From Rothia nasimurium (GTDB lineage Bacteria > Actinomycetota > Actinomycetes > Actinomycetales > Micrococcaceae): a stretch of 64,000 bases of DNA. Both the position numbers and the translations under genes were made by a program. The notes under the pieces were generated by a model. It was not told where the DNA came from and did not search any database. It saw only the letters and a list, made by a program, of their open reading frames with translations. Position 1 is the stretch's first letter. Each line of letters starts with the position of its first letter. Where the stretch lies: positions 2,356,001-2,420,000 of the forward strand of contig NZ_CP056080.1 of NCBI RefSeq assembly GCF_014217215.1, in the 5' to 3' direction. Below, piece after piece: positions 7,566-16,293 of this stretch.

Positions 7566-9116
7566 ATGGATACTCTGCTCAACGCAGTGCACTGGATTAA
7601 CGAATCCACCGCTGGAGCAACCGAGGTTATCACCGGCATCTCAGATACCCTCTGGGCCTACTTCCTGATGTACGCCCTGGTGGCCGTAGGCCTGGGCATT
7701 ACCATCGCAACCCGCGGTGTTCAGTTCCGCCTCATCGGGGAAATGTTCCGCACCCTCAAAGACCCCGCCGGCACCGAGTACAACGGCAAGAAGAGCATCT
7801 CCGCCTTCCGCGCCTTTACCGTCTCTGCAGCCTCCCGCGTGGGCGTGGGTAATATTGTCGGCGTTGCCATGGCTATCATCCTGGGCGGCCCCGGTGCTGT
7901 CTTCTGGATGTGGGTCATCGCCTCGATCGGCGCTGCCTCCGCCTTCGCAGAGTCCCTGCTGGGTCAGCTCTACAAGCGCAAGGGCCAGGACTCCTACATC
8001 GGCGGCCCCGCCTACTACATGGCCCGCGGCCTCAACGCCCGCTGGCTGGGGCTCATCTTCGTTGCCTTCATCGTGATCACCTACGCCTTCGTCTTCGTCG
8101 CCGTGCAGACCAACTCCATCGTGGGCGCGGCAGCTGGCTCCTTCGGTGTTGATGTCAGCGGCACCAATGGCATGGGCTTCCGCATTACCCTCGGTATTAT
8201 CATCGCGGTCATAGCCGGCTTCATCATCTTCGGTGGCATCCGCACCATCTCCTCGGTCACCGAAATTATGGTGCCTTTTATGGCCGTACTCTACCTGATC
8301 CTGGGTCTCATCATTGTCGTCATGAATCTGGGTGAAGTTCCCGCTGTGCTGGGGGCTATCTTCACCGGCGCCTTCGGCATCCAGGAATTTGTCACCGGCA
8401 CCCTGATCGGCGTCATCACCCAGGGTATGCGCCGCGGCCTGCTCTCTAACGAAGCCGGTATGGGTACCGCTCCCAACGCCGGTGCGACCGCGTCCGTCTC
8501 CCACCCCGCCAAGCAGGGCTTCGTGCAGGCTCTGGGCGTCTACTTCGACACCATGCTGGTCTGCTCCGTCACCGCCTTTATCGTGCTGGTTGCGGGCGAC
8601 ATCCCCTACGGCAACAGAGACATGTCGAGCACCCTCACCCAGACTGCGCTCTCAACCCACCTGGGTCCCTGGGCGGTTCACTTCCTGACCGTGGCGATTG
8701 CCCTCTTCGCCTTCTCATCCATCATCGGTAACTACTACTACGGCGAGTCCAATATCCGCTTCGTCACCGAGAAGCACCTGCCCATGAACATCTTCCGCAT
8801 CATCGTGATTCTGTTCGTGTTCTTCGGTGCCATCGCTTCACTGGATCTGCTGTGGAACCTCGCCGACTTGCTCAACGGCGGCATGGTCATCGTCAACCTG
8901 ACCGCGGTCTGCCTGCTGATGCCTAAGGTCATGAAGGTGCTCCGCAACTACGAGGCCCAGCGCAAGGCCGGCCTCGAACCGATTTTCCAGGCATCTGATC
9001 TGCCCGAGATTAAGAACCTGGACGCCTGGGACGGCACCGACGAGCTCACCCAGCGCGAATACTGGGAGAACTTCGACCGCGAGCAGGCTGAAAAGCGCGC
9101 CGCCCGCGGCAAGTAG
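7566..9116 (+). CDS. Alanine/glycine:cation symporter, AGCS family
   Basis: This 516-aa membrane protein takes up a small neutral amino acid, such as alanine or glycine, with sodium. Family landmarks are visible: RGVQFRLIGEMFRTL, SAASRVGVGNIVGVA, GGPGAVFWMWVIA, GGPAYYMARG and GMRRGLLSNEAGMGTAPNA. It has the usual ten to eleven membrane helices and a charged cytoplasmic tail. GGAG lies upstream of the ATG at suitable spacing. It follows the two sodium/proton antiporters, which could supply the sodium gradient it uses (inference). A long GC-rich terminator follows. Confidence 0.93.
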   Translation: MDTLLNAVHWINESTAGATEVITGISDTLWAYFLMYALVAVGLGITIATRGVQFRLIGEMFRTLKDPAGTEYNGKKSISAFRAFTVSAASRVGVGNIVGVAMAIILGGPGAVFWMWVIASIGAASAFAESLLGQLYKRKGQDSYIGGPAYYMARGLNARWLGLIFVAFIVITYAFVFVAVQTNSIVGAAAGSFGVDVSGTNGMGFRITLGIIIAVIAGFIIFGGIRTISSVTEIMVPFMAVLYLILGLIIVVMNLGEVPAVLGAIFTGAFGIQEFVTGTLIGVITQGMRRGLLSNEAGMGTAPNAGATASVSHPAKQGFVQALGVYFDTMLVCSVTAFIVLVAGDIPYGNRDMSSTLTQTALSTHLGPWAVHFLTVAIALFAFSSIIGNYYYGESNIRFVTEKHLPMNIFRIIVILFVFFGAIASLDLLWNLADLLNGGMVIVNLTAVCLLMPKVMKVLRNYEAQRKAGLEPIFQASDLPEIKNLDAWDGTDELTQREYWENFDREQAEKRAARGK

Positions 9117-9145
9117 GCTCAAGCCCCCGGTTAGTTAACCCGCAA

Positions 9146-9207
9146 GGACGCCGTCGCCCACCACCCTGCCCCTTGGCAGGGACGGTGGGCGGCGGCGTCC
9201 TGGTTTT
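9146..9207 (+). terminator. Terminator of the AGCS gene
   Basis: A long stem starts at GGACGCCG and closes with CGGCGTCC, with an inner CCACCCTGCC/GGCAGGGACGG helix, and is followed by TGGTTTT. The arms contain the recurrent GGACGCC/GGCGTCC motif. Confidence 0.85.
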
Positions 9208-9294
9208 AAACCCCTATACTGAAAGCTGTTCTTAACCGCCACCGGGGCAGGCTGCTTACGCCCACTCCACCGCAGAGGATGATCTTTAGCGACA

Positions 9295-10799
9295 ATGACC
9301 AACGACTTCCGCCACAAAGGCCTCGCCGCAGGGCGCCTGGGGCTAGCTTCTTCAACCGTCATCGGGGTTGCGTCAACCGCCCCCATGTACTCACTGGCTG
9401 CCTCTATCGGTTTCATCGTGATAGCCGTAGGCTATCAAGCCCCGATAGCCCTGATTTTGGGCTTTATCCCTATGCTCCTGACGGCGCGCTCTCCTATAAG
9501 GAGCTGAACGAGGCGGTGCCGGATTCGGGCACGGTCTTCACCTGGGGCGCTAAGGCTTTTGGGCCGAAGACCGGCTGGATTTCTGGCTGGGGTGTTATCG
9601 TGGCGGGCGTGATTGCTATGGCTAATCAGACCCAGATTGCGGCGATCTATTTTTGGCTGCTGCTGGGGCAGGACGATCTGGCCCACAACAAGCACGCCAT
9701 CGTGGCAACCGGCCTTCTGGTAATTGCCCTAACCACCTGGATTTCTTACCGCAATATTGAGGCTGGTTCACTAACCCAGTGGCTGCTGGTTGGTATTCAG
9801 TATGTGGCGATTGTGCTGCTGGCACTGGGTGTTTTTAACTCCCTGGCGTCAGGCGCGGTGGCGGGCTTTGAGTTTGAAGCTAACTGGTTTAACCCCTTTG
9901 AGGCTAGTTTTGACGGCATGATTCAGGCGGTGCTGATTGCTATCTTCATCTATTGGGGCTGGGACACCTGCCTGGCTATCGCCGAAGAAACCAAGGACCC
10001 TCACCGCACCCCGGGGCGCGCAGCCGTCCTTTCTAGCTCTATTTTGGTGGTCACATATGTATTCGTCACCGTGGTGGCCCTGATGTACGCGGGCGCTGGG
10101 TCAGGCGGGATCGGCCTGGCTAACCCCGATAATTCGGACGACGTCTTCACCCCCTTTAAGGACGCCGCCCTGGGCTCCTGGGGGTGGGTCATCATTCTGG
10201 CGGTGGCTGTATCTGCCCTGGCGACCTGCCAGACCACGATTCTGCCGTCCTCCCGCGGCATTTTTGCGATGGCTATCTACCGGTCAATCCCGGCTAAGTT
10301 CGGCGATGTGCACCCCAAGTTCAAGACCCCTAAGACTTCCACTATTTATATGGGTGTATGTTCGGCCCTCTTCTACGCGGGCATGACCTACATCAGCGAG
10401 AACATGCTGGCCGACACCATCGAGGCTGCCAGTGTTGCTGTGGCCCTGTACTACGCGGTGACGTCCTTCGCCTGTATCAAGTACTACCGAGGTGATATTT
10501 TCACTAGCGCCCGCAAGGTGGTGTTCCGGCTGGTTATTCCGGCAACCGGTGGTCTGATGATGACGGGTATTCTGGTGATTTCTCTGGTTAATATGGCCGA
10601 CCCGGAATACGGTTACACGCAGATGCTGGGCACCAGCGGTGTGTTCGTTACGGCGGTTGCCTCGTTTGTGATTGGCTTTGGCCTGATGGCACTGCTGATG
10701 GGCCGTGACGAGTTCAAACCCTTCTTCCGGGGCGATACCCTGAACATGGATACCCGGGTGAAGGTGCCTGAATCTGCTGACCTCGACGAGGTAAAGTAA
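9295..10799 (+). pseudogene. APC family amino acid permease, frameshifted
   Basis: Two frames together make one APC-family permease of about 500 aa. The first frame (9295-9507) gives the N-terminus with LAAGRLGLASSTVIGVASTAPMY and ends at GFIPMLLTA. The second frame resumes at YKELNEAVPDSGTVFTWGAKAFG, the conserved next part of the family, and runs to 10799. The break lies in GCGCGC at 9484-9489. Removing one GC or CG pair would restore TALSYKELNE. The rest looks intact and well conserved, so the break is recent, reversible by slippage, or a sequencing error. Without repair the product is a 70-aa fragment. Substrate unknown. It sits directly before the 5-oxoproline operon. Confidence 0.85.
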
Positions 10800-11209
10800 G
10801 CCACCCGTACCACCATGCCCTCTATATCAGCGGTCAAACGTGTGACATGGAGGGCAACACGCCATGAAGGTCTAGTAATTTTTTACAGATAGATAAAATT
10901 TGCACTATTTAGGGGTGGTTTTGTTTCACCTTGCCAGACCCCAAACAGGGGCAAGGCTCTACACCCGCCCGGTTTTTATCCCCTTTTATACCTACAGAAT
11001 CTCAGGTTTTGCAGAGGTTGGGATGTCATACTTGGTGTAGTAGGTCTGGAAGAGTTTGGGCTGACAGACCTGCGATTCAGAGTATGAGTGTGTTTCAAAT
11101 TTATCGTCTCTGATAGCTGCCCGCAGGGGTGTGGGCAGTAAACCGAAGTGGAGGCGGGCCCCTGGGAAGGGCTCGTCTCCACTTCTCTTTATCCCGCCGT
11201 GCAACATTT
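10800..11209. other. Gene-free region with paired hairpins, possible small RNA
   Basis: No convincing gene was seen. A nested fold is visible at 11027-11086: an outer CATACT/AGTATG helix around an inner AGGTCTG/CAGACCT helix. It is followed by CTGCCC/GGGCAG at 11117-11138 and then a terminator-like hairpin at 11145-11188. This order suits a short non-coding RNA or an attenuated leader. No promoter for it was identified with confidence. Confidence 0.35.
11145..11188 (+). terminator. Terminator-like hairpin before the pxp promoter
   Basis: GAAGTGGAG pairs with CTCCACTTC, extended by a GC-rich inner helix with some wobble pairs, and is followed by TCTCTTT. It isolates the pxp promoter from upstream transcription. 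Confidence 0.65.
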
Positions 11210-11239
11210 TTGCGACCTGCACCACTCTGAACCTATGAT
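11210..11239 (+). promoter_or_regulatory. Leaderless promoter of the pxp operon
   Basis: TTGCGA at 11210-11215 and TATGAT at 11234-11239 are separated by 18 bp. The pxpA ATG starts seven bases after the -10 element, where transcription would begin, and no Shine-Dalgarno sequence fits, so the mRNA is predicted to be leaderless. Confidence 0.6.
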
Positions 11240-11245
11240 GATGTT

Positions 11246-11989
11246 ATGCAAAGCACAAAGATTGAGATTAATTCGGATATGGGGGAAGGCATCGGCCTTC
11301 ATAGCTTTGGCAACGACGAAGCACTCATGCCCCTTGTAGATGCCATCAACCTTGCTTGCGGTTGGCATGCCGGCGACCCTGCAATCATGGATCAGACCGT
11401 CAAGATGGCGGTCGAGCACGGAGTCAAAATTGGCGCCCACCCAGGTCTGCCAGACTTGACTGGTTTTGGCCGCAGGCGAATGGTCCTTGAGCCTTCTGAG
11501 GTTGGACAAATTATCCGTTATCAGGTAGGGGCATTAACAGCATTCTTAGGTCAGCACGGCGCGCAACTTAATCATATTAAGCCCCACGGCGCTCTCTACG
11601 GAATCCTTGCCGGTGACGATGAACTCATGCGCGAGGCTGCCAAGGTAAACCTTCAATACGGTGTTCCCTTCTTCGGCCTAGCAGGAACCGCTCACGAACG
11701 CGTTTGTGCTGACTTAGGGGTTGAGTTTATACCGGAGCTATACGTTGATCTCAACTACAGCGCAGAAGGTTCCCTCATCATTCAAAGGAAACCTGAACAG
11801 GCAGATCCATCTGCAGTAAAAGAACGAATCCGCAGGGCTCTCTCAGGTCAGCCTATTCTGGCGGTTAATGGTACTGAAATTACGATTCCTTTTGCTTCCA
11901 TCTGTGTGCACTCCGATTCTCCCAATGCCCCAGAAGTAGCTGCAGCCGCACGCTCTGTCGTTGACGACTTTGCCTCTTCAGCGCAGTAA
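11246..11989 (+). CDS. pxpA: 5-oxoprolinase subunit A, LamB/YcsF family
   Basis: PxpA works with PxpB and PxpC to open 5-oxoproline (pyroglutamate) to glutamate using ATP. The 247-aa protein has the family marks NSDMGEG at the start, LACGWHAGDP, GAHPGLPDLTGFGRR and IKPHGALY. It is cytoplasmic and of normal length. It is the first gene of a tight operon that continues with a biotin carrier, a biotin carboxylase, pxpB and pxpC. The start is set by the promoter spacing, since the -10 element ends six bases before the ATG and no ribosome binding site is seen. Base composition is clearly lower in GC than in the flanking genes, suggesting transfer of the operon. Confidence 0.93.
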   Translation: MQSTKIEINSDMGEGIGLHSFGNDEALMPLVDAINLACGWHAGDPAIMDQTVKMAVEHGVKIGAHPGLPDLTGFGRRRMVLEPSEVGQIIRYQVGALTAFLGQHGAQLNHIKPHGALYGILAGDDELMREAAKVNLQYGVPFFGLAGTAHERVCADLGVEFIPELYVDLNYSAEGSLIIQRKPEQADPSAVKERIRRALSGQPILAVNGTEITIPFASICVHSDSPNAPEVAAAARSVVDDFASSAQ

Positions 11990-12020
11990 ATTCACTCCCT
12001 ACCAAGAAAGAAAACACATC

Positions 12021-12260
12021 ATGGCAGATATCGTTTCCCCAATTCCTGGAATTTTCTACATTGCTCCCGCACCTGGCAAGCCCCCTTTCGTCTCCCCCGG
12101 AGACACAGTTGAAGTCGGCCAGACTGTTGGAATGGTTGAAATCATGAAGCAGTTCAACGAAATCAAATCAGAAGTCTCCGGCACCGTTGAGTCGGTTGAA
12201 GTAGAAAATGCAGCTCCTGTTACTCCCGGTATGGTGCTCGTCAAGGTGAGTGAAGGGTAA
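12021..12260 (+). CDS. Biotin carboxyl carrier-like protein of the pxp operon
   Basis: This is a 79-aa stand-alone biotinyl domain. The motif VEIMKQFNEIKSEVSGTV is the biotin attachment hairpin, with the Lys of MK as the acceptor. The common AMKM core is changed to IMKQ, as in carriers found in pxp clusters. The start was set at the ATG giving MADIVSPI because AAGAAAG precedes it. A longer frame from 11961 would overlap pxpA and has no conserved residues. It presumably passes carboxybiotin made by the following carboxylase. Why a 5-oxoprolinase operon carries carboxylase parts is not settled, and links to acetyl-CoA or urea-type carboxylation are inference only. Confidence 0.88.
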   Translation: MADIVSPIPGIFYIAPAPGKPPFVSPGDTVEVGQTVGMVEIMKQFNEIKSEVSGTVESVEVENAAPVTPGMVLVKVSEG

Positions 12261-12264
12261 TGTA

Positions 12265-13620
12265 ATGCAGAAACTTTTTATCGCCAACCGTGGAGAAATC
12301 GCGCGACGTATTATCCGCACAGCTAAGCCCATGGGCATCAAGACTGTACTGGCTGTCTCTGAAGCTGATACTGAGACCCCTGCAGCGCAAGAAGCTGATG
12401 AATGTGTTGTTGTAGGTCCAGCACTGGTTCAGCAGAGTTATTTAAATAAAGATGCTCTCATTCAGGCTGCTTTAGACTCGAAAGCAGATGCTGTACATCC
12501 GGGCTTTGGCTTCCTTTCAGAAAATTCTGACTTTGCACAGAAAGTCATCGATGCAGGGCTTATTTGGGTGGGCCCCTCACCTACAACTATTAGCCTTATG
12601 GGCAATAAATCAGCTGCTTTAGAGGCTGCTAAGCAAGCCGGAGTTCCAGTTCTTGAAGGTTCAGACGGTCCCTTGCAAAACCTTGAAGAGGCACAAACTA
12701 TAGCTGAGTCCATTGGCTATCCGTTGCTGGTGAAAGCCTCAGCGGGTGGTGGCGGCCGTGGTATCAGACTGGTTGAAACGCCTGCTGACCTTATATCAAC
12801 AATTGAGCTGGCTCAGGCAGAGGCTGAGGCAAGCTTCGGAGATGGAACCGTTTATCTAGAACGTTTTGTACGGACTGCCCGCCATGTTGAAGTACAAATC
12901 TTTGGAGACGGGGAAAACTACATTCACCTTGGGGATCGTGACTGCTCTTATCAGAGACGCTCACAAAAAGTGCTCGAGGAAGCACCAGCTCCAAACCTCC
13001 CTGAAGATGTGCGCCAGGAGATTCGAGAAACATCGGTCAGACTGGCTGCCAACAGTGGTTATATAGGTGCAGGCACTGTGGAATTCGTTTACGACACCGA
13101 TAAAAAAGTTGCAGCCTTTATCGAGATGAATACACGTCTTCAGGTAGAGCACCCTGTCACCGAAGAGATTACTGGGCTAGATCTAGTTGAGCTTCAGTTG
13201 AGGGTTGCGTCTGGAGAAAAGCTTTCCCTGCAACAAGATGACATTGTGTTCGAAGGGAGTGCTATCGAATGTCGACTCAATGCAGAGGACCCCTCCAATA
13301 ACTTCTTTCCGAGCCCCGGCACCATAGCATCTATCAGCTGGCCACAGGGCGAGAACGTGCGCATCGATTCTGGAGTTGAAGCAGAATCTGAGATTTCCCC
13401 TTATTACGACTCAATGTTCGCCAAACTTATTGTGCGGGGCAGTGACCGTTCTGAGGCAATTGCCAACACTCTTCGGGCTCTTAATAGCCTCAAGATTGAA
13501 GGAATCAAGACAACTAAGCCTCTGCACCAGGCGCTGCTAGAAAGAGATGAATTTAAACAGGTCACTCATCACACTAAGTTCATCGAAAGCACCCCAGACC
13601 TACTCGAAAGGGAGCAGTAA
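12265..13620 (+). CDS. accC: Biotin carboxylase subunit (AccC-like)
   Basis: The enzyme carboxylates biotin with ATP and bicarbonate. The 451-aa product starts MQKLFIANRGEIARRIIRTA and has the ATP-grasp glycine loop KASAGGGGRGIRLVE, the segment YLERFVRTARHVEVQIFGD and the signature EMNTRLQVEHPVTEEITG. The length is typical of single-subunit AccC. ATG 12265 is preferred over the GTG at 12250 because AAGGG sits seven bases before it. The stop overlaps the pxpB start by one base. There is no carboxyltransferase gene in this operon, so the carboxyl acceptor is unclear. It may work with the small carrier upstream and the Pxp proteins, or be shared with acyl-CoA carboxylases elsewhere. Confidence 0.93.
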   Translation: MQKLFIANRGEIARRIIRTAKPMGIKTVLAVSEADTETPAAQEADECVVVGPALVQQSYLNKDALIQAALDSKADAVHPGFGFLSENSDFAQKVIDAGLIWVGPSPTTISLMGNKSAALEAAKQAGVPVLEGSDGPLQNLEEAQTIAESIGYPLLVKASAGGGGRGIRLVETPADLISTIELAQAEAEASFGDGTVYLERFVRTARHVEVQIFGDGENYIHLGDRDCSYQRRSQKVLEEAPAPNLPEDVRQEIRETSVRLAANSGYIGAGTVEFVYDTDKKVAAFIEMNTRLQVEHPVTEEITGLDLVELQLRVASGEKLSLQQDDIVFEGSAIECRLNAEDPSNNFFPSPGTIASISWPQGENVRIDSGVEAESEISPYYDSMFAKLIVRGSDRSEAIANTLRALNSLKIEGIKTTKPLHQALLERDEFKQVTHHTKFIESTPDLLEREQ

Positions 13621-14528
13621 TGACTCAAACTACACAGCTCCGAGACAAGGCTCGTTACACTTTCGGCGGAGACGAATTCCTCTTTGTCGAAATTGACGAA
13701 GCTATGAGCCTTGCCGCAAATATACGCGCTATGGGTATCGCGAAGGGGCTCCAGGGCAAAGCTGTAGAAGGCATTGTAGAGATTTGCCCCGCCAACGCAT
13801 CTCTATTGATTCGCTTTAACCCAGATATCCTAGCTCCTAGCGATCTTCGACAAATTGTTGAAAGCCTAGAAGAAGAAACTAAAAATACCGAGAATTTGAC
13901 CTTTGAGTCCCGTGTCGTTGAAGTGCCTGTTTGGTATCAAGACAAATACACCAGCGAAGTCGTGGAACGGTTCCGCGAAGGTTATCATCAAGAGCCAGAT
14001 CTTACTGATTTAGAATATGCAGCAAAAATCAATGGAGAGTCTTCCGTTGAGGATTTTATTCGCCGCCATCATGAGAACCCTTGGCTAGTGACTATGGTGG
14101 GGTTTGTGGCAGGTCTGCCCTTCATGTATCAGCTTGTTGAGGGCGAGCGCCAAATTGAAGTACCTAAATATCTCAGCCCTCGCCCTTCTAGCACCCCGAA
14201 ACTTACCGTAGGTCATGGTGGCTGCTTTGCCTGTATCTATTCTGTTGAGGGAGCGGGCGGCTATCAGATGTTCGGAGTAGCAGCTGGTCCTATCTTTGAT
14301 CCATCTCAAAGCTTGCCAAATATGAAGGACTCCATGGTCTTTTTCCGCCCTGGAGACATCGTAAAGTTCAAGCCTGTTTCTGAGGAGGAATATATGCATC
14401 TTCAGCAGGAAGTTGAAGCTGGAACTTTCGAATATAGGACCTATCCGGTGCAGTTTGATACATCTAAAGCGTTGGCTGACCGTGAACGGTACAATCGCGA
14501 ACTTCTGGAGGTGCTCCATGGCCATTAA
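13620..14528 (+). CDS. pxpB: 5-oxoprolinase subunit B, KipI family
   Basis: This 302-aa protein belongs to the carboxyltransferase C/D (allophanate hydrolase subunit 1) family. The N-terminal part has GGDEFLFVEIDEAMSLAANIRAMG, and the C-terminal part has NPWLVTMVGFVAGLPFMYQL followed by a Gly-rich GHGGCFACIYSVEGAGGYQMFG, the usual PxpB layout. The normal LPGFPY-type segment reads VAGLPF here. Its ATG overlaps the biotin carboxylase stop by one base, and its end overlaps pxpC by 11 bases, so translation is coupled. At 302 aa it is longer than the about 220-240 aa of stand-alone KipI proteins, with an extra segment between the two halves, as in the lactam-degrading branch. Confidence 0.88.
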   Translation: MTQTTQLRDKARYTFGGDEFLFVEIDEAMSLAANIRAMGIAKGLQGKAVEGIVEICPANASLLIRFNPDILAPSDLRQIVESLEEETKNTENLTFESRVVEVPVWYQDKYTSEVVERFREGYHQEPDLTDLEYAAKINGESSVEDFIRRHHENPWLVTMVGFVAGLPFMYQLVEGERQIEVPKYLSPRPSSTPKLTVGHGGCFACIYSVEGAGGYQMFGVAAGPIFDPSQSLPNMKDSMVFFRPGDIVKFKPVSEEEYMHLQQEVEAGTFEYRTYPVQFDTSKALADRERYNRELLEVLHGH

Positions 14529-15483
14529 GATTCAGCAACCCGGTTTGCTTACATCGGTTCAGGATCGTGGTCGCACTGGCTACTACCACTTAGGTATTCC
14601 GCAAGGTGGTGCGCTTGATCAGTACTCATATGAGCTGGCTAATGCGCTAGTAGGCAATCAGGGTGGTGAAGCAGCGCTTGAGTGTACCTATATGGGGCCT
14701 GCATTTGAAGTCCTCGATAACGCTCAGATGGCTGTTACAGGTGCGCCGGTCGATGTTCTAGTCAACGGGAACCAGCAACCTACGTGGGCTACCATCGATT
14801 TGGTTGCGGGCGATATTGTAACTTTTGGTTATCTAAAGCAGGGAGCCCGATTCTACATCGCTTTTGGTGGCGGCATAAACGTACCTGAAGTATTGGGGAG
14901 CCGCTCAACGTACCCGCTAGGTGCGCTAGGTGGCTTTAAGGGGCGCAAGCTCGAAGCTGGAGATGAAATCCCAGTAGGAATTTCACACGATGTTCAGTAC
15001 GAACTGGCAAGCGAATACCGCCCAGAATTTGGAGCAGAGTTTACCTACAGAGTTGTACTTGGTCTTTATGACCATCTTCTTGATGAGCAAGGAGTGAAGA
15101 ACCTTACGGAAGAGGAATGGTCTTTAACCCCTGTAGCTGACAGAGCAGGACTCCGTTTCGATGGGCCCGGTGTCAGCTGGAAGCCTCGTGTGCAGCCCTT
15201 TGGTGCTGGTTCTGACCCTTCCAATATCGTGGATGCCGGTTACGCTGTAGGGTCTATCCAGATTCCAGGCGGTTCGCAGCCTATTATTCTTCATCGAGAT
15301 GCTGTGTCTGGTGGAGGGTACGCCATGGTGGCAACTGTGATAAGTGCTGATATGGATGCGGTAGCTCGTGCGCAGCCCGGCGCTAAAGTTCGTTTTGAAA
15401 CGGTAAGTGTTGAGGAAGCGGTCGAACTAAGACAACAGGCTAGAGAGCAGTTGCGTGCAGCTTTAGCTTCATTGGATACCTAA
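14518..15483 (+). CDS. pxpC: 5-oxoprolinase subunit C, KipA family
   Basis: This 321-aa protein is the carboxyltransferase A/B (allophanate hydrolase subunit 2) partner of PxpB. It starts MAIKIQQPGLLTSVQDRGRTGYY, followed by GIPQGGALDQYSYELANALVGN, exactly as in KipA. Further marks are FYIAFGGGINVPEVLGSRSTY and the late GGSQPIILHRDAVSGGGYAMVATV. The ATG at 14518 has GGAGG eight bases upstream and overlaps the pxpB end. It closes the operon. No transporter for 5-oxoproline is encoded between pxpA and pxpC. The nearest candidate is the broken APC permease upstream. Confidence 0.92.
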   Translation: MAIKIQQPGLLTSVQDRGRTGYYHLGIPQGGALDQYSYELANALVGNQGGEAALECTYMGPAFEVLDNAQMAVTGAPVDVLVNGNQQPTWATIDLVAGDIVTFGYLKQGARFYIAFGGGINVPEVLGSRSTYPLGALGGFKGRKLEAGDEIPVGISHDVQYELASEYRPEFGAEFTYRVVLGLYDHLLDEQGVKNLTEEEWSLTPVADRAGLRFDGPGVSWKPRVQPFGAGSDPSNIVDAGYAVGSIQIPGGSQPIILHRDAVSGGGYAMVATVISADMDAVARAQPGAKVRFETVSVEEAVELRQQAREQLRAALASLDT

Positions 15484-15671
15484 AAGACTGCTAGCGAAGG
15501 AAAGGTAGGTAGGGCGGGTTCGCAGCGAAGCTGTTGGCTCGGGGCTGGCGTGAATTGCTCGTGAGCGTTAGCGAACCAGCAAGAGGGTCAGCAGCGAGCG
15601 CGAGCCTGTCCTACCGTCATGCTCACACTGCTACCACAACAAAACTCTCTTTCATCACTGCCGAGTAAGGA
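15484..15671 (+). other. Imperfect long hairpin after the pxp operon
   Basis: A GC-rich sequence around 15503-15530 can pair imperfectly with 15590-15615 (GCGAGCGCGAGCCTGTCCTACC). The right arm resembles the arm of the hairpin at 48175-48217. It may end pxp transcription, but no T run follows. Confidence 0.35.
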
Positions 15672-15737
15672 GTGGCAGAAACAGGCAGGCTTACGAGTAC
15701 AGTAGATACGAAACATCCGCCTCGGCAAGGAGTATCA

Positions 15738-16196
15738 ATGGCCGTCGATCCGCAGCACACCCAGATTAAAGAGACCGCTTTTGCGTTGGCCCGTAAGTTT
15801 GGGTGGGCGCTGGAGTACAACGGTGGGTTGGAGCTCGACGGTGAGTTCCTTGATGATGCCGATCTGTCGGTGGAGCACTCCGAGGACGGCGTACAGGTGG
15901 AGTACGTGCTCAATATCAGCTATGCCGATTCCACGGCCTACGGCTATACCCTGACTCGCGAGGCGGCGAGCGCGCCGTCGTCCGCTTTTGGGGCCGGTGT
16001 GTTTGGTCAGGACGCCGACAGCCAGACCCCTGCACCCAGTAGCTTTGGTGCCGGGGCTAGTTTTGGCCTGGGATCTTTCGCCACAGATGGCCTGCCGGGT
16101 GAGAATGCGGTGACCCTGGCTGAGAAGTATTACATCACCACGCTGGCTGAGCTGATTGAGGCTGTGGAGGCGAAACTAACCGCTCTGGCTATCTAG
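15738..16196 (+). CDS. Uncharacterised acidic protein
   Basis: This is a 152-aa acidic soluble protein that I do not recognise with certainty. The N-terminal 70 residues have alternating strands (WALEYNGGLELDGEFLDDADLSVEHSEDGVQVEYVLNISY in short stretches), and the middle is a Gly/Ser/Phe-rich linker (SSFGAGASFGLGSF). The C-terminal part is a helix with LAEKYYITTLAELIEAVEAKL. The start at 15738 is supported by AAGGAG eight bases upstream. An earlier ATG would add 22 residues without a ribosome site. No signal peptide or membrane segment is seen. It is separated from both neighbours by gaps of more than 90 bp. Confidence 0.6.
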   Translation: MAVDPQHTQIKETAFALARKFGWALEYNGGLELDGEFLDDADLSVEHSEDGVQVEYVLNISYADSTAYGYTLTREAASAPSSAFGAGVFGQDADSQTPAPSSFGAGASFGLGSFATDGLPGENAVTLAEKYYITTLAELIEAVEAKLTALAI

Positions 16197-16293
16197 AAGA
16201 GGTTTCTTTTTACCACCCTGCGCGCCTTTTTGAGTATCTCAGCACCTAAAAGGTAAGGTTGCTTAAAATTCCTTTGATCCCAGGAGGGCTCCC

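Noticed and set aside
7641-8504. A 287-aa reading frame opposite the AGCS gene
   Set aside because: It is rich in Asp, His and Gly with no family pattern and lies wholly antisense to a well-conserved gene.
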